The notes under the pieces: generated by a model | Told to the model about the DNA's origin: nothing | The model's input: only the letters and a program-made list of their open reading frames with translations | Databases searched by the model: none | Shown here: positions 15,000-23,339 of the stretch, piece after piece | How positions within the stretch are numbered: the stretch's first letter is position 1 | Layout: each line of letters opens with the position of its first letter | Program-made: the position numbers and the translations under genes | NCBI RefSeq assembly: GCF_009911645.1 | Contig: NZ_QWKI01000158.1 | Span: 1-32,617, forward strand | Reading direction: 5' to 3' | DNA: 32,617 nt | Origin: Pseudoflavonifractor sp. 60 | GTDB taxonomy: Bacteria > Bacillota > Clostridia > Oscillospirales > Oscillospiraceae

Positions 15000-15899
15000 A
15001 TGGTAGGGAGGTTTGCGCCAAGTCCCAGCGGGCGGATGCACCTGGGCAATCTGTGGTCCTGTCTGCTGGCCTGGCTGGCGGCCCGGAGCGCGGGGGGCGG
15101 GATGGTGCTGCGCCTGGAGGACCTGGACCCGGACCGGTGCCGGCAGGAGTACTGCGACCAGGTGATGCGGGACCTGGAGTGGCTGGGTCTGGACTGGGAC
15201 GGCCCGCCGGTGTACCAGAGCCAGCGGACCGAGGTCTATGCGGAAGCGTTCCGGGCGCTGGAGGAGCAGGGGCTGATCTACCCCTGCTTCTGCACCCGGG
15301 CGGAGCGGCTGGCGGCCAGCGCCCCCCACCGCTCTGACGGCGTGGCTGTCTATGATGGCCGCTGCGGGCGGCTGACAGAGGCGGAGCGGGCCGCGTTTGC
15401 CAAGACCCGCCGCCCTGCCTGGCGGGCCAGGGTCCCGGAAGAGATGATTGCATTTTGTGATTTATTATACGGAGATTACAGAGAGGACTTAAAAAGCGAC
15501 TGCGGGGACTTTATCCTGCGCCGGTCCGACGGTGTATACGCCTATCAGCTGGCGGTGGTGGTGGACGACGCCGCCATGGGGGTTACCCAGGTAGTGCGGG
15601 GCAGCGACCTGCTTTCCTCGGTCCCCCGGCAGCTGTGGCTCCAGGAGAGATTGGGCCTGCCTCATCCAGCGTACGGCCACCTGCCCCTGCTGCTGGCCCC
15701 TGATGGCCGCCGTTTGGCCAAGCGGGACCGGGACCAGGAGCTGGGCCAGCTTCAGCGGCGGTATACGGCCCAGGAGCTGGTGGGCCGGCTGGCCTTTGCC
15801 GCCAACCTGATAGACCGTCCCCAGGCCATTACGCCCCGGGAGCTGGTCCCCCTGTTTTCCTGGGATAAACTGCCCCGTGAAGACCAAGTATGGCAATAA
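15000..15899 (+). CDS. gluQ: Glutamyl-Q tRNA(Asp) synthetase
   Basis: This 299-residue protein is a truncated glutamyl-tRNA-synthetase paralogue, lacking the anticodon-binding domain. GluQ loads glutamate onto queuosine-34 of tRNA(Asp). Evidence: GRFAPSPSGRMHLGN (residues 3-17, HIGH-like), LRLEDLDPDR, the zinc site CFCTRAE...YDGRC (C-x-C...Y-x3-C), GSDLLSSVPRQ, and LLAPDGRRLAKRD as the KMSKS-like loop. ATG 15000 is preceded by a G-rich ribosome binding site; a longer in-frame ORF from 14784 runs through the hairpins and the previous gene and is rejected. Length is normal for the family. Confidence 0.92.
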   Translation: MVGRFAPSPSGRMHLGNLWSCLLAWLAARSAGGGMVLRLEDLDPDRCRQEYCDQVMRDLEWLGLDWDGPPVYQSQRTEVYAEAFRALEEQGLIYPCFCTRAERLAASAPHRSDGVAVYDGRCGRLTEAERAAFAKTRRPAWRARVPEEMIAFCDLLYGDYREDLKSDCGDFILRRSDGVYAYQLAVVVDDAAMGVTQVVRGSDLLSSVPRQLWLQERLGLPHPAYGHLPLLLAPDGRRLAKRDRDQELGQLQRRYTAQELVGRLAFAANLIDRPQAITPRELVPLFSWDKLPREDQVWQ

Positions 15900-15902
15900 A
15901 AT

Positions 15903-15937
15903 AGGACTTCCCCCCCTGGAGGGAAGTCCTGTTTTTA
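15903..15937. terminator. Bidirectional terminator between gluQ and rnc
   Basis: A 10-bp stem AGGACTTCCC/GGGAAGTCCT (15903-15912 with 15921-15930) is flanked by a T-rich run on the right and an A-rich run (ATAAAAT) on the left. It can therefore stop transcription from both converging genes. Confidence 0.88.
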
Positions 15938-16609
15938 TTTTTGCGTCAGGGCGAGGATGGCGGAATGGGCGGCCATCTGCTCCGCCTCTTTTTTGCTCCT
16001 GCCGGAACCAGTGCCAATGGGGGAGCCGTTGAGCTCCACCTGGACGAAGAAGCGCTTGTCGTGGTCGGGCCCCTCTTCTCCCACCAGGCGGTACAAAAGG
16101 ATCTGCCCGCTCTCCCGCTGGACCAGCTCCTGAAGGGAGGTCTTGTGGTCCAGAGGCTGGGCCAGACCGGCAACCTCTCGGGTCAGGATGAATTTTTGGA
16201 TAAACTTCCGGGCTGAGCCGATGCCGCCGTCCAGGTAGATGGCAGCCAGTACGGCTTCCACCGCGTCCGCCTGGATGGAGGGACGGTCCCGTCCACCGCC
16301 AGTGGTCTCGCCCTTGCCCAGGCGCAGGTACTCCCCCAGGTTCAGTCCCCGGGCTACCTCCACCAGACTCTCCTCGCATACCAGAGCGGCCCGGGTCCGG
16401 GTCAGGTCTCCCTCGGACAGATCAGGGTGGGTGCGGTACAGATGGTCGGCCACCACCATGCCCAAAATGGAGTCGCCTAAAAATTCCAGCCGCTCATTGC
16501 TTTGCAGTTTTCCCCGGCTCTCATTGGCCCGGGAGCTGTGGGTCAGGGCGTTTTCCAGCAGTTCGGGGTTCTGAAAGGTGTAGCCCAGCTTTTCTTCCAA
16601 TGTTTTCAT
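15935..16609 (-). CDS. rnc: Ribonuclease III
   Basis: A 224-residue double-strand-specific endoribonuclease for rRNA and mRNA processing. The RNase III signature NERLEFLGDS is at residues 38-47, with Mg ligands Glu42, Asp46, Asp115 and Glu118 in place. A C-terminal dsRNA-binding domain (about 152-224) follows, ending GRSKKEAEQMAAHSAILAL. It lies downstream of acpP on the same strand, the normal Firmicutes order, though the usual next gene smc is absent here. The start has AAGGAGAAC just upstream. Confidence 0.95.
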   Translation of the reverse strand: MKTLEEKLGYTFQNPELLENALTHSSRANESRGKLQSNERLEFLGDSILGMVVADHLYRTHPDLSEGDLTRTRAALVCEESLVEVARGLNLGEYLRLGKGETTGGGRDRPSIQADAVEAVLAAIYLDGGIGSARKFIQKFILTREVAGLAQPLDHKTSLQELVQRESGQILLYRLVGEEGPDHDKRFFVQVELNGSPIGTGSGRSKKEAEQMAAHSAILALTQK

Positions 16610-16628
16610 TTGTTCTCCTTAAAGTAGT

Positions 16629-16653
16629 GGAACCCCGCACAGAGCGGAGTTCC
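16629..16653 (-). terminator. Hairpin between acpP and rnc
   Basis: A 10-bp stem with one G·U (16629-16638 with 16644-16653) and a 5-base loop, followed on the minus strand only by ACTACTTT. The short T-tract suggests partial termination, which would allow high acpP and lower rnc expression. Confidence 0.5.
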
Positions 16654-16660
16654 TGTCGCG

Positions 16661-16894
16661 TCAGTCTACCTTATTCTGAAGGAAGCGGACAAGGTCGCCC
16701 ACCGTGGCAATGGAAGAGGTCTCGTCTTCCTCCAGCTCGTCAATGCCGAATTCTTCCTCAAGGGCCATGGACAGGTCTACAATGTCCACAGAATCCGCAT
16801 TCAGATCGTCAGAAAAAGAGGTGTCCATAGTAATGCTGTCCACGTCAACATTAAACTGCTCGGCAATCAGGGCTGCCAGCTTTTCAAAGATCAT
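16661..16894 (-). CDS. acpP: Acyl carrier protein
   Basis: A 77-residue acidic four-helix protein that carries growing fatty acyl chains on 4'-phosphopantetheine. The attachment Ser35 lies in ADSVDIVDLSMALEEEFG; the usual DSLD is DSVD here, a conservative change. AAGGAGCG lies about 8 bases before ATG. The start overlaps the stop of the AGCS symporter gene (ATGA), but a consensus promoter within the symporter's last codons shows it can be transcribed on its own. rnc follows. Confidence 0.95.
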   Translation of the reverse strand: MIFEKLAALIAEQFNVDVDSITMDTSFSDDLNADSVDIVDLSMALEEEFGIDELEEDETSSIATVGDLVRFLQNKVD

Positions 16895-18348
16895 AATGTG
16901 TCGCTCCTTCTGTCTTGTGCCAACGCACGTTTTCTGTCCTTATGATAGGCACATTTGCTCCGGCTGTCAATAGGTTTTTTCCATTTTTTTCGCTTTGACA
17001 ATGGATTTTCCCGGGAGCTCCAGAGCGCCAAATCCCTCAGTGCCTGGGGCGCAAGGAACAGCAGGGCTGTCAGATTGGGCAGAGCCATCAGAGCGTTGCA
17101 CAGGTCCACCAGCTGCCAGAGTCCGGCGGCGTCCCACACAGCGCCCGCCAGCACACAGGCCAGAAAAAGGGTGCGGTATAGTCGGCGGGCTGTGGGTAAA
17201 AGATTCTCGCCGAGGAGGAAGGACAGACACTGCTCTCCGTAGCAGCTCCAGCCCAAAATGGAGGAGAAAGCGAAGAGCAGCAGCGACAGGGCCACCACCC
17301 CCTCTCCTGCCGGTCCCAGGGCAGAGCCAAAGGCGGCGGTGGTGAGGGGGGCGCCGGTGAGGGAGGCGGAGGGGTCCCAAGCGCCGCTGACCAGGATGGC
17401 CAGAGCGGTGACAGTACACACCAGCGGAGTGGAGACGAACACCTCAAAGATGCCCCACATCCCCTGGCGGGCGGGACAGTCGGTTTGAGCGGCCCCATGG
17501 GCGATGGCAGAGGTACCCAGGCCGGCCTCATTGGTAAATACCCCCCGGGCCACTCCATAGCGCACAGCGGCAGCTACCGTCCAGCCGGCGCCTCCCCCCA
17601 GCGCGGCAGAGGGGGAGAGGGCGCAGGAGCAGATCAGGGCCAGTGCGCCGGGGAGCTTCTCCCGGTGGACCAGCAGCACCAGCCCGCCGCTGCCCAGATA
17701 GAGTACCGCCATTATGGGTACCAGAGCGGAGGACACCGCCGCAACCCGCCCCAGACCACCCGCCATTGCCAGTCCGGCCAGCAGGGCGGTGACAATGCCT
17801 ACAGGAAGTCTGGGCAGACCGAAGGCCGCCTCCAGGCTGGAGGAGATGGAGGAGGACTGGACCAGATTTCCACCTGCCAGAGTTGCGGGGAGGCAGGCAA
17901 GACAGAAGCAGGCGGCCAGTAGAGGGGCGTGGAGGCCGTCCCGCAGATAGTACATGGGCCCACCCCGCAGGCCCTCTGGAGTGAGACGCTGATATTTTAC
18001 GGCCAGCAGTTTTTCTCCGCAGCCCGTCATCATCCCCAGAAAGGCGGATACCCACATCCAGAATACGGCTCCCGGTCCCCCCAGAGTCAGGGCGGCGGCC
18101 ACCCCGGCAATGGACCCGGTGCCCATGGTGGAGGCCAGAGCGGTGGCCAGCGCCTGGAAAGGGGACAGACCCTTTTCCTGATTGCGCTGCCGGTGGAGAA
18201 GACTTCCCACCGTAGTATGCCACCACAGAGGAATTTCAAACAGCTGAAAAAAGCCGGAGCCAAAGGAATAGATCAGTCCCACCACCAGAAACAGGCCCAG
18301 CAGCCAGGGATACCAAAGTGCGTCCGCCATTCGGGATAACAAAACCAC
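16891..18348 (-). CDS. AGCS-family sodium:alanine/amino-acid symporter
   Basis: A 485-residue polytopic protein with about 10-11 membrane segments. Family marks include ALASTMGTGSIAGVAAAL (sodium-site region), GGPGAVFWMWVSAFLGM and VARGVFTNEAGLGTSAIAH, followed by a long hydrophobic C-terminal half. It imports small neutral amino acids with Na+. The start is uncertain: GTG 18348 has GAGGTGG six bases upstream, whereas ATG 18330 (MADALWYPW) has no good site and ATG 18393 would read through a terminator. The last ~30 residues are basic and hydrophilic, and their codons contain the acpP promoter. The amino-acid ABC transporter operon lies just upstream on the same strand. Confidence 0.85.
   Translation of the reverse strand: MVLLSRMADALWYPWLLGLFLVVGLIYSFGSGFFQLFEIPLWWHTTVGSLLHRQRNQEKGLSPFQALATALASTMGTGSIAGVAAALTLGGPGAVFWMWVSAFLGMMTGCGEKLLAVKYQRLTPEGLRGGPMYYLRDGLHAPLLAACFCLACLPATLAGGNLVQSSSISSSLEAAFGLPRLPVGIVTALLAGLAMAGGLGRVAAVSSALVPIMAVLYLGSGGLVLLVHREKLPGALALICSCALSPSAALGGGAGWTVAAAVRYGVARGVFTNEAGLGTSAIAHGAAQTDCPARQGMWGIFEVFVSTPLVCTVTALAILVSGAWDPSASLTGAPLTTAAFGSALGPAGEGVVALSLLLFAFSSILGWSCYGEQCLSFLLGENLLPTARRLYRTLFLACVLAGAVWDAAGLWQLVDLCNALMALPNLTALLFLAPQALRDLALWSSRENPLSKRKKWKKPIDSRSKCAYHKDRKRALAQDRRSDTL
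16942..16970 (-). promoter_or_regulatory. Promoter of acpP-rnc inside the symporter 3' end
   Basis: On the minus strand TTGACA (16965-16970) and TATCAT (16942-16947) have exactly 17 bases between them, with the start codon about 48 bases after the -10. It lies within the last 30 codons of the symporter frame. Confidence 0.8.
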
Positions 18349-18379
18349 CGCATACCACCTCAGTGAGTGATATGCGGTG
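18335..18379 (-). terminator. Terminator of the amino-acid ABC operon, overlapping the symporter start
   Basis: CACCGCATA/TATGCGGTG forms a 9-bp stem (18346-18354 with 18371-18379), with three more pairs inside, followed on the minus strand by GGTTTTGTTAT. The preferred GTG start of the symporter is in the descending arm and its ribosome binding site in the loop region, so the same hairpin could limit symporter translation. Confidence 0.55.
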
Positions 18380-18426
18380 AGGGACCATATCATTCTGCGG
18401 GGCAGAGTTATGCAGCTGTCCGTTCC

Positions 18427-19149
18427 TTACAAAACTTTAGACAAAAACAACTGGGTCCGGGGATTCTGAGGATTGTCGAAGAACTCCTTGGGGCTGTTCT
18501 GCTCCAGGATGTGTCCGCCGTCCATAAACAGGACCCGGCTGCCTACCTCCCGGGCAAAGCCCATCTCGTGGGTGACCACCACCATGGTCATGCCCTCCAG
18601 GGCCAGTTCTTTCATTACGTCCAGAACCTCGCCCACCATCTCCGGGTCCAGGGCGGAGGTGGGTTCGTCAAAGAGCATCACCTTGGGCTTCATAGCCAGG
18701 GCCCGGACAATGGCAATGCGCTGCTTCTGGCCGCCGGACAGCTGGTTCGGGTAGGCCTCCGCCTTGTCCTCCAGCCCAACCCGCTGGAGCAGAGAGACCG
18801 CTGTGTCGTCGGCCTCCTTCTGGCTCATCAGGCCGGTGCGCACCGGGGCCAGGGTGATGTTTTTCCGAATGGTCATGTTGGGGAAGAGATTGAAGTGCTG
18901 GAAGACCATCCCCATCTGCTGGCGGATCTTGTCGATCTTCACCTTGGGGTCGGTGATGGCGGTGCCCTCAAAGGTGATGGTCCCCTTGGTGGGGGTCTCC
19001 AGCAGGTTGAGACAGCGCAGGAAGGTGGACTTGCCGGAGCCGGAGGGGCCGATGACCACCACCTTCTCTCCGGGGCTGATGTGCTCCGAGATGTTGTCCA
19101 GCACCAGGTGACTGCCGAAGGATTTGGACAGGTTTTTAACGTCGATCAC
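18427..19149 (-). CDS. Polar amino-acid ABC transporter ATP-binding protein (GlnQ-like)
   Basis: A 240-residue ABC ATPase of the PAAT group: Walker [10 protein letters not shown] (34-42), [12 protein letters not shown] after the Q-loop, signature LSGGQKQR, Walker [13 protein letters not shown] and the H-loop in [13 protein letters not shown]. It energises the adjacent permease. I chose GTG 19149 ([12 protein letters not shown] as the normal family N-terminus), 10 bases after AAAGGAGG. A longer in-frame ORF to 19203 overlaps the permease more and lacks a site. The overlap with the permease is 14 bases, indicating coupled translation. Confidence 0.9.
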   Translation of the reverse strand: MIDVKNLSKSFGSHLVLDNISEHISPGEKVVVIGPSGSGKSTFLRCLNLLETPTKGTITFEGTAITDPKVKIDKIRQQMGMVFQHFNLFPNMTIRKNITLAPVRTGLMSQKEADDTAVSLLQRVGLEDKAEAYPNQLSGGQKQRIAIVRALAMKPKVMLFDEPTSALDPEMVGEVLDVMKELALEGMTMVVVTHEMGFAREVGSRVLFMDGGHILEQNSPKEFFDNPQNPRTQLFLSKVL

Positions 19150-19873
19150 TTTCCCGCAGCCTCCTTTCCAACCGGCCCTGGAGCCAGGTGAAGATAATAA
19201 CAATGGCTAAGTACATCATGGCGATGCCGATGAGGGGAGGCATATAGTCGAAGGTCCTGCCGCCGATGGTGCTGGCGTAGTACAGCATCTCCGCGCCGCC
19301 GATGGCCTGGACCAGAGAGGTGTCCTTGAACAGGGTTATGAACTCGTTGCCCAGGGAGGGCAGGATGTTTTTAAAGGCCTGGGGAATGACGATAAAGCGC
19401 ATAGTGTCGAAGTAGTTCAGCCCCAGGGACCGGCCCGCCTCCGTCTGGCCCTGGTCCACGCTCATCAGGCCGCCCCGGATGATCTCCGCCACATAGGCCC
19501 CGGAGTTGACCCCCAGGCCGATGAAGCCCACCAGCACCTTATTGCGCTGGGAGGGGAAGATGACAAAGGTCCAGATGTACAGCTGCACCAGCATGGGAGT
19601 GCCTCGGATGACAGTGGTGTAGACGTTGCACAGCGCATTCATCACGCCCAGGATGATATTGCGGTGTCCCAGCCGCTGCTGGTCGTGGGCGGTGCGGATC
19701 ATGGCTACCACCAGTCCCAGCAGCACGCCGAAAATCAAGGCCACCACGGTCAGCTCCAGGGTCACGCCCAGGCCCTGGAGGTAGAGCTTCCAGCGTCCGC
19801 CCTCCAGAAAGGCATTGCTCAGCCGGGGCCCCATACGTTCCAGCCAGGCGATGAGTGGGATATCAATGGTCAT
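19136..19873 (-). CDS. Polar amino-acid ABC transporter permease (HisM/GlnP-like)
   Basis: A 245-residue permease with about five membrane segments. The block [16 protein letters not shown] is typical of the PAAT family and the EAA-loop is visible around [20 protein letters not shown]. It would form the channel of a homodimeric amino-acid importer with the neighbouring ATPase and binding lipoprotein. ATG 19873 is chosen ([10 protein letters not shown]), with AGAGGAG upstream; an earlier in-frame ATG at 19933 lies ahead of a hairpin and lacks a better site. A terminator-like hairpin separates it from the binding-protein gene. Confidence 0.88.
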   Translation of the reverse strand: MTIDIPLIAWLERMGPRLSNAFLEGGRWKLYLQGLGVTLELTVVALIFGVLLGLVVAMIRTAHDQQRLGHRNIILGVMNALCNVYTTVIRGTPMLVQLYIWTFVIFPSQRNKVLVGFIGLGVNSGAYVAEIIRGGLMSVDQGQTEAGRSLGLNYFDTMRFIVIPQAFKNILPSLGNEFITLFKDTSLVQAIGGAEMLYYASTIGGRTFDYMPPLIGIAMMYLAIVIIFTWLQGRLERRLRESDRR

Positions 19874-19891
19874 AGGAAGCTCCTCTCTCTT

Positions 19892-19924
19892 TTTTGAAAA
19901 GAGGGACAGCCTGCCGGCTGTCCC
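19892..19924 (-). terminator. Intercistronic hairpin after the binding-protein gene
   Basis: A perfect 9-bp stem GGGACAGCC/GGCTGTCCC (19903-19911 with 19916-19924) is followed on the minus strand by TCTTTTC. It probably ends some transcripts, so that the binding protein is made in excess over permease and ATPase, a common arrangement. Confidence 0.65.
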
Positions 19925-19938
19925 TTCCTTCAACCGTT

Positions 19939-20814
19939 TTACTCGGCGGTGATGTACTTATCCACAATCTGCTGGAAGATACCCTCGTCTATCAGCTCGG
20001 CCATCGCGGTATTTACGGCGTTGAGCAGATCGGTGTTGCCCTTAGCAAAGCCAATGGCGTAATCCTCCACGGCGAACTCGGTGTCCAGGATCTTCAGCCC
20101 CTCGTTGGCGGCCACATAGGCCTTGGCGGGCTCGTTGTCGATGACCACCGCGTCCACCTGGCCGTTGACCAGTGCCATCACGGCCAGAGCGCCGGTCTCA
20201 TAGGCGATCACATGGTCCTCGCCGTAGCCGCCGTTCTCCGGGGTGTCGGAGCAGTAGATGTAACCGGTGGTGGCCCTCTGGGTTCCAATCATGTTGGCGC
20301 TGGCCAGATCATCCACCGTCTGGATGGGGGAGTCCTCCTTCACAATGACCACCTGCACGCCGGTGGCGTAGCTGTTGGAGAAGTCCATCACCAGCAGGCG
20401 GTCCTCGTTGACGGTGATGCCAGCCATTGCGATATCGCTCTGACCGGTCTGGACGGCGGTGAGGGCGGCGTCAAAGCCCATGTCGTCCACCACCAGCTCC
20501 AGGCCCAGCTTGTCGGCGATGGCGGCGGCCACCTCCACGTCGATGCCCTCGAAGCCGCCGGCGTCGGTGGTCATCTCATAGGGAGGGAAGGCGGCGTTGG
20601 TGGACATATGCAGCTTGCCGGGCTCCACAGTGGTGAAGCTGCCATACTTGCTGGAGTCGCCGTCCTGAGCGCTGCTGGATACGGCGCTCTGATTGGTAGA
20701 GAAGGCGTCATTTTTGGAGCTGGCGCCGCCGCTGTTGTTGTTATTCCCGCCGCCGCAGGCGAACAGGGTCAGGGACATGGCCGCAGCCATCGTCAAGGCA
20801 AGAATCTTCTTCAT
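19939..20814 (-). CDS. Amino-acid ABC transporter substrate-binding lipoprotein (SBP family 3)
   Basis: A 291-residue lipoprotein. The signal peptide ends in a lipobox LFAC (Cys20), followed by an Asn/Gly/Ser linker to about residue 60. The mature domain has the family-3 marks FPPYEM, GGFEGIDVEVAAAIADKLG, MGFDAALTAVQTGQSDIAMAG and, near the C-terminus, VEDYAIGFAKGNTDL. It captures a polar amino acid outside the cell and delivers it to the next two gene products. AAGGAGA lies upstream of ATG. The exact ligand is not clear; ArgR-like sites in the promoter region hint at arginine or a related amino acid. Confidence 0.9.
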   Translation of the reverse strand: MKKILALTMAAAMSLTLFACGGGNNNNSGGASSKNDAFSTNQSAVSSSAQDGDSSKYGSFTTVEPGKLHMSTNAAFPPYEMTTDAGGFEGIDVEVAAAIADKLGLELVVDDMGFDAALTAVQTGQSDIAMAGITVNEDRLLVMDFSNSYATGVQVVIVKEDSPIQTVDDLASANMIGTQRATTGYIYCSDTPENGGYGEDHVIAYETGALAVMALVNGQVDAVVIDNEPAKAYVAANEGLKILDTEFAVEDYAIGFAKGNTDLLNAVNTAMAELIDEGIFQQIVDKYITAE

Positions 20815-20874
20815 TTTAAAAATCTCCTTTTCAAATGCAGGATAAAAGCCCCGGCAAGCCGGACTCTATGAAAA

Positions 20875-20903
20875 AGTATACACCTATCGCTATTCATAGT
20901 CAA
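20875..20903 (-). promoter_or_regulatory. Promoter of the amino-acid ABC operon
   Basis: On the minus strand TTGACT (20898-20903) and TATACT (20875-20880) have a 17-base spacer. TGAAT-type half sites lie in the spacer and just upstream of the -35 (20886-20920), so an ArgR-like repressor could bind here. Confidence 0.78.
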
Positions 20904-21030
20904 TAGATAAATATTCAAAAATGCCGAAGCTAGCGGAGGATTTTGTGTGAAAAGGGTACAATATTAGTGGATAAAGGAAAAAACACCCTTCAAATCCAGT
21001 GTATGAAATGAAAAAGCAGCGCACTGGAAC

Positions 21031-21046
21031 GAATGAATATTCATTC
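21031..21046. repeat. Perfect 16-bp palindrome (GAATGAATATTCATTC)
   Basis: The 16 bases read identically on both strands. They contain TGAAT and ATTCA arms, as in ArgR boxes, but with the arms adjacent instead of separated by four A/T bases. A similar GTGAATAAAC follows at 21050. A regulator binding site is likely; its owner is unknown. Confidence 0.55.
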
Positions 21047-21154
21047 AAAAGTGAATAAACATGAATTTCTTCGGAGATGAAACCCTCGGTCCCTTTTTGC
21101 GTCTTTCTATCAAAGGGTTGTTCTTAAATTTTTTTAAAAGATATCCAAATCCCC

Positions 21155-21182
21155 TTGCTTTTTTTCGATAAATCATTATGCT
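21155..21182 (+). promoter_or_regulatory. Possible promoter of the LtaS-type gene
   Basis: TTGCTT (21155-21160) and TATGCT (21177-21182) with a 16-base spacer, about 34 bases before the ATG. The match is moderate. Confidence 0.45.
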
Positions 21183-21215
21183 AGACATTGACTGTCTGCC
21201 TTTTGGAGGAGCGAT

Positions 21216-23036
21216 ATGAGAATGTTTACCTGTGATATGTCCCGCCGCCTGGTACGGGACTTGGAGGAGTGCCCGAGTAAGTGGGCCTCCCGCCTGGTTT
21301 TTCTGCTGGGGCCCTGGGTATGCCTGTGGATGGTGGAGATTTTAAACGAAAACGATGTGTTTGATGACCTGGCCCCCTGGCAGGTACTGATGAACATGAT
21401 ATTTTATTACAGCATTTTTGTCGCTCTGCGGCTGGTTCTGGGCCGGAACCGCCGGGCCGCAGCCCTGGGGACCACGCTGTGTTTCCTCTTCGGGCTGGTG
21501 AACCACTATGTGCTCCGCTTCCGGGGGCGCATTCTGTTTCCTGCGGATATCACCGGCTGGCGCACCGCCGCCAATGTGGCGAGGGGCTTTGACTACTCAG
21601 CAGACGAGTACATCACCCAGGCGGCCATTTTGCTGGTGGCCTACCTGTTTTTAGTTTTCTACTGCGTTCCCCAGAAGAAGCGATCCAAAATCCCCGCTCT
21701 GGCCGGACTGGCTCTGTGGGGCGGTATGATCTGCTACTGCTACGCCTTCTTCTGCACTGGAATGCTCCCCGCCCTGGACATCTACACCCAGCAGTGGGTG
21801 ACTCAACGCAACGGCTTTCTGCTGAACTTCTCCATTGCACTGCGGTACTCCTCGGTGGATAAGCCGGAGGACTACTCCAGGGAGACGGTGCTGAAGCTGA
21901 TGGAGGACTACCCCGGCGTCCCGGCGGACCCAGACAAAAGGCCAGTGAATATTGTGGTTATTATGAATGAGTCTTTTGGCGACCTGACCATTTTCGATAC
22001 GCTGGACGCCTCGGAGGACCCCACTCCCTTCCTCCACTCTCTGAAGGAGAACACCATCAAGGGCTGGATGTATTCCTCGGTCACTGGCGGCGGCACGGCT
22101 ACCATTGAGTTTGAGTACCTCACCGGCTTTACCAGCCTGTTTCAGCCGCCCCACACTGTGGCCTATCAGCTCTACGTAGAGGAGGGTATGCCCTCCTTGG
22201 CTGCCCTGGCGGGCAGCCAAGGCTATTCCACTACCGCCTTCCATCCCTACAAGTCCTCGGGCTGGAATCGGGTCCTGGCCTACCAGTATCTGGATTTTGA
22301 CCAGCAGATGTATGAGGAGGACGTGCCCAGCCCCTACCTGATCCGAAATTATATTTCCGACAAATCGGACTACGAGATGATTTACAAATCCACCGAAACG
22401 GAGGATGCCAGCTTTTTCTTCAACGTCACCATGCAGAACCACAGCGGCTACGCCCAGGGCTGGAACAATCTGCCCCGGACCATTCAGCTGCCCGCCCACT
22501 TGAAGGCGGCGGACCGGACGGCGGAGCAGTTCCTGGACCTGATGCGGGAGAGCGACCTGGCCCTGGAGGAGCTAATCACCTACTACAGCCAGTGTGAGGA
22601 GCCCACCCTGGTGGTGTTCTTCGGTGACCATCAGCCGCCGCTGACCAACGCCTTCTATGAGGAGCTGTATGGCAAGAAGCTGTCGGAGCGCACCACGGAG
22701 GAGGTCATGCAGCAGTACGCTGTCCCCTTCTTCCTCTGGGCCAACTACGACATTGAGGAGGAGCAGGACGTGGTGGTCAGCCCTAATTTCCTGGGGGTTC
22801 TCACCGCCCAGACCGCCGGCCTGCCCCTCACCGGGTACATGGAGTTTTTGTCCCAGCTGTATGAGGTACTGCCCGCTGTTACGCCGGTGGGCTTCGTTAC
22901 GGCGGACGGCCAGTATTTGAAGAAATCTGAGCTCAGTGAGGAACAGAAGAACTGGCTGTGGAAGTATGAGGTGCTGAATTACTGCGGTATGGTGGACCTC
23001 TTCGACGAAGCGCGCCCCATGTTCTGCACGGATTAA
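21216..23036 (+). CDS. LtaS-family membrane sulfatase/phosphoglycerol transferase
   Basis: A 606-residue protein with about five N-terminal membrane helices (between 27 and 185) and a large outside sulfatase-fold domain (about 240-590). Metal and catalytic residues expected in LtaS-like enzymes are visible: Glu252 in IMNESFGD, the nucleophile Thr294 in GGGTATIEFEYLTG, and Asp471-His472 in FFGDHQPPL. Such enzymes transfer phosphoglycerol or phosphoethanolamine-type groups onto lipoteichoic acid or surface glycans. GGAGGAG lies about 6 bases before ATG 21216. Whether it makes the LTA backbone or decorates another polymer cannot be decided. Confidence 0.88.
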   Translation: MRMFTCDMSRRLVRDLEECPSKWASRLVFLLGPWVCLWMVEILNENDVFDDLAPWQVLMNMIFYYSIFVALRLVLGRNRRAAALGTTLCFLFGLVNHYVLRFRGRILFPADITGWRTAANVARGFDYSADEYITQAAILLVAYLFLVFYCVPQKKRSKIPALAGLALWGGMICYCYAFFCTGMLPALDIYTQQWVTQRNGFLLNFSIALRYSSVDKPEDYSRETVLKLMEDYPGVPADPDKRPVNIVVIMNESFGDLTIFDTLDASEDPTPFLHSLKENTIKGWMYSSVTGGGTATIEFEYLTGFTSLFQPPHTVAYQLYVEEGMPSLAALAGSQGYSTTAFHPYKSSGWNRVLAYQYLDFDQQMYEEDVPSPYLIRNYISDKSDYEMIYKSTETEDASFFFNVTMQNHSGYAQGWNNLPRTIQLPAHLKAADRTAEQFLDLMRESDLALEELITYYSQCEEPTLVVFFGDHQPPLTNAFYEELYGKKLSERTTEEVMQQYAVPFFLWANYDIEEEQDVVVSPNFLGVLTAQTAGLPLTGYMEFLSQLYEVLPAVTPVGFVTADGQYLKKSELSEEQKNWLWKYEVLNYCGMVDLFDEARPMFCTD

Positions 23037-23049
23037 AGAGGTATCAAAT

Positions 23050-23322
23050 ATGACAAATAAAGCAAATCGGTATCCGTTCTTTCAGCATCAGGATTGTGAG
23101 TTTTTCCCCTGCCACGAAACGGATCAGCCCGAGGATTTTAATTGCTTATTTTGTTATTGTCCATTGTATACTTTGGGATCAGCCTGCGGCGGCAGCTGCA
23201 CTTGGCTTCCAGATGGCACAAAGGATTGCAGCTCCTGCTTGCTGCCGCATACCCGAAGAAGCTGTGACTATATTGCCTCCAAGTTTAAAGCATTGTCTGA
23301 TTTGGCAAAAATGAATCGGTAA
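23050..23322 (+). CDS. Cysteine-rich small domain protein (zf-like, PF04071 type)
   Basis: A 90-residue protein with 12 cysteines in the pattern of the cysteine-rich small domain: CEFFPCH, FNCLFCYCPLY, CGGSC, and then KDCSSCLLPHTRRSCDYI. It probably binds metal ions. Family members sit beside or are fused to cobalamin-pathway proteins in some genomes, but no such gene is near here. It starts 13 bases after the LtaS-type stop, with AGAGGTA upstream, so it is probably co-transcribed with that gene. A decayed IS copy lies directly downstream. Confidence 0.85.
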   Translation: MTNKANRYPFFQHQDCEFFPCHETDQPEDFNCLFCYCPLYTLGSACGGSCTWLPDGTKDCSSCLLPHTRRSCDYIASKFKALSDLAKMNR

Positions 23323-23339
23323 AGAGTATTTTATCATCA

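Larger units (their letters stand above)
20904..21215. other. AT-rich divergent intergenic region
   Basis: About 310 bases, markedly AT-rich, between the leftward ABC operon and the rightward LtaS-type gene. It contains a perfect 16-bp palindrome (21031-21046), an ATTCA/TGAAT-rich left edge and a possible stem CCCTTT/AAAGGG (21090-21095 with 21111-21116) followed by T-rich sequence. No convincing coding region was found on either strand; a small RNA cannot be excluded. Confidence 0.6.

Noticed and set aside
19894-20871. 325-residue plus-strand ORF opposite the amino-acid binding protein
   Set aside because: Shadow of the lipoprotein gene; Gly/His/Val-rich, and it would run against the operon promoter.
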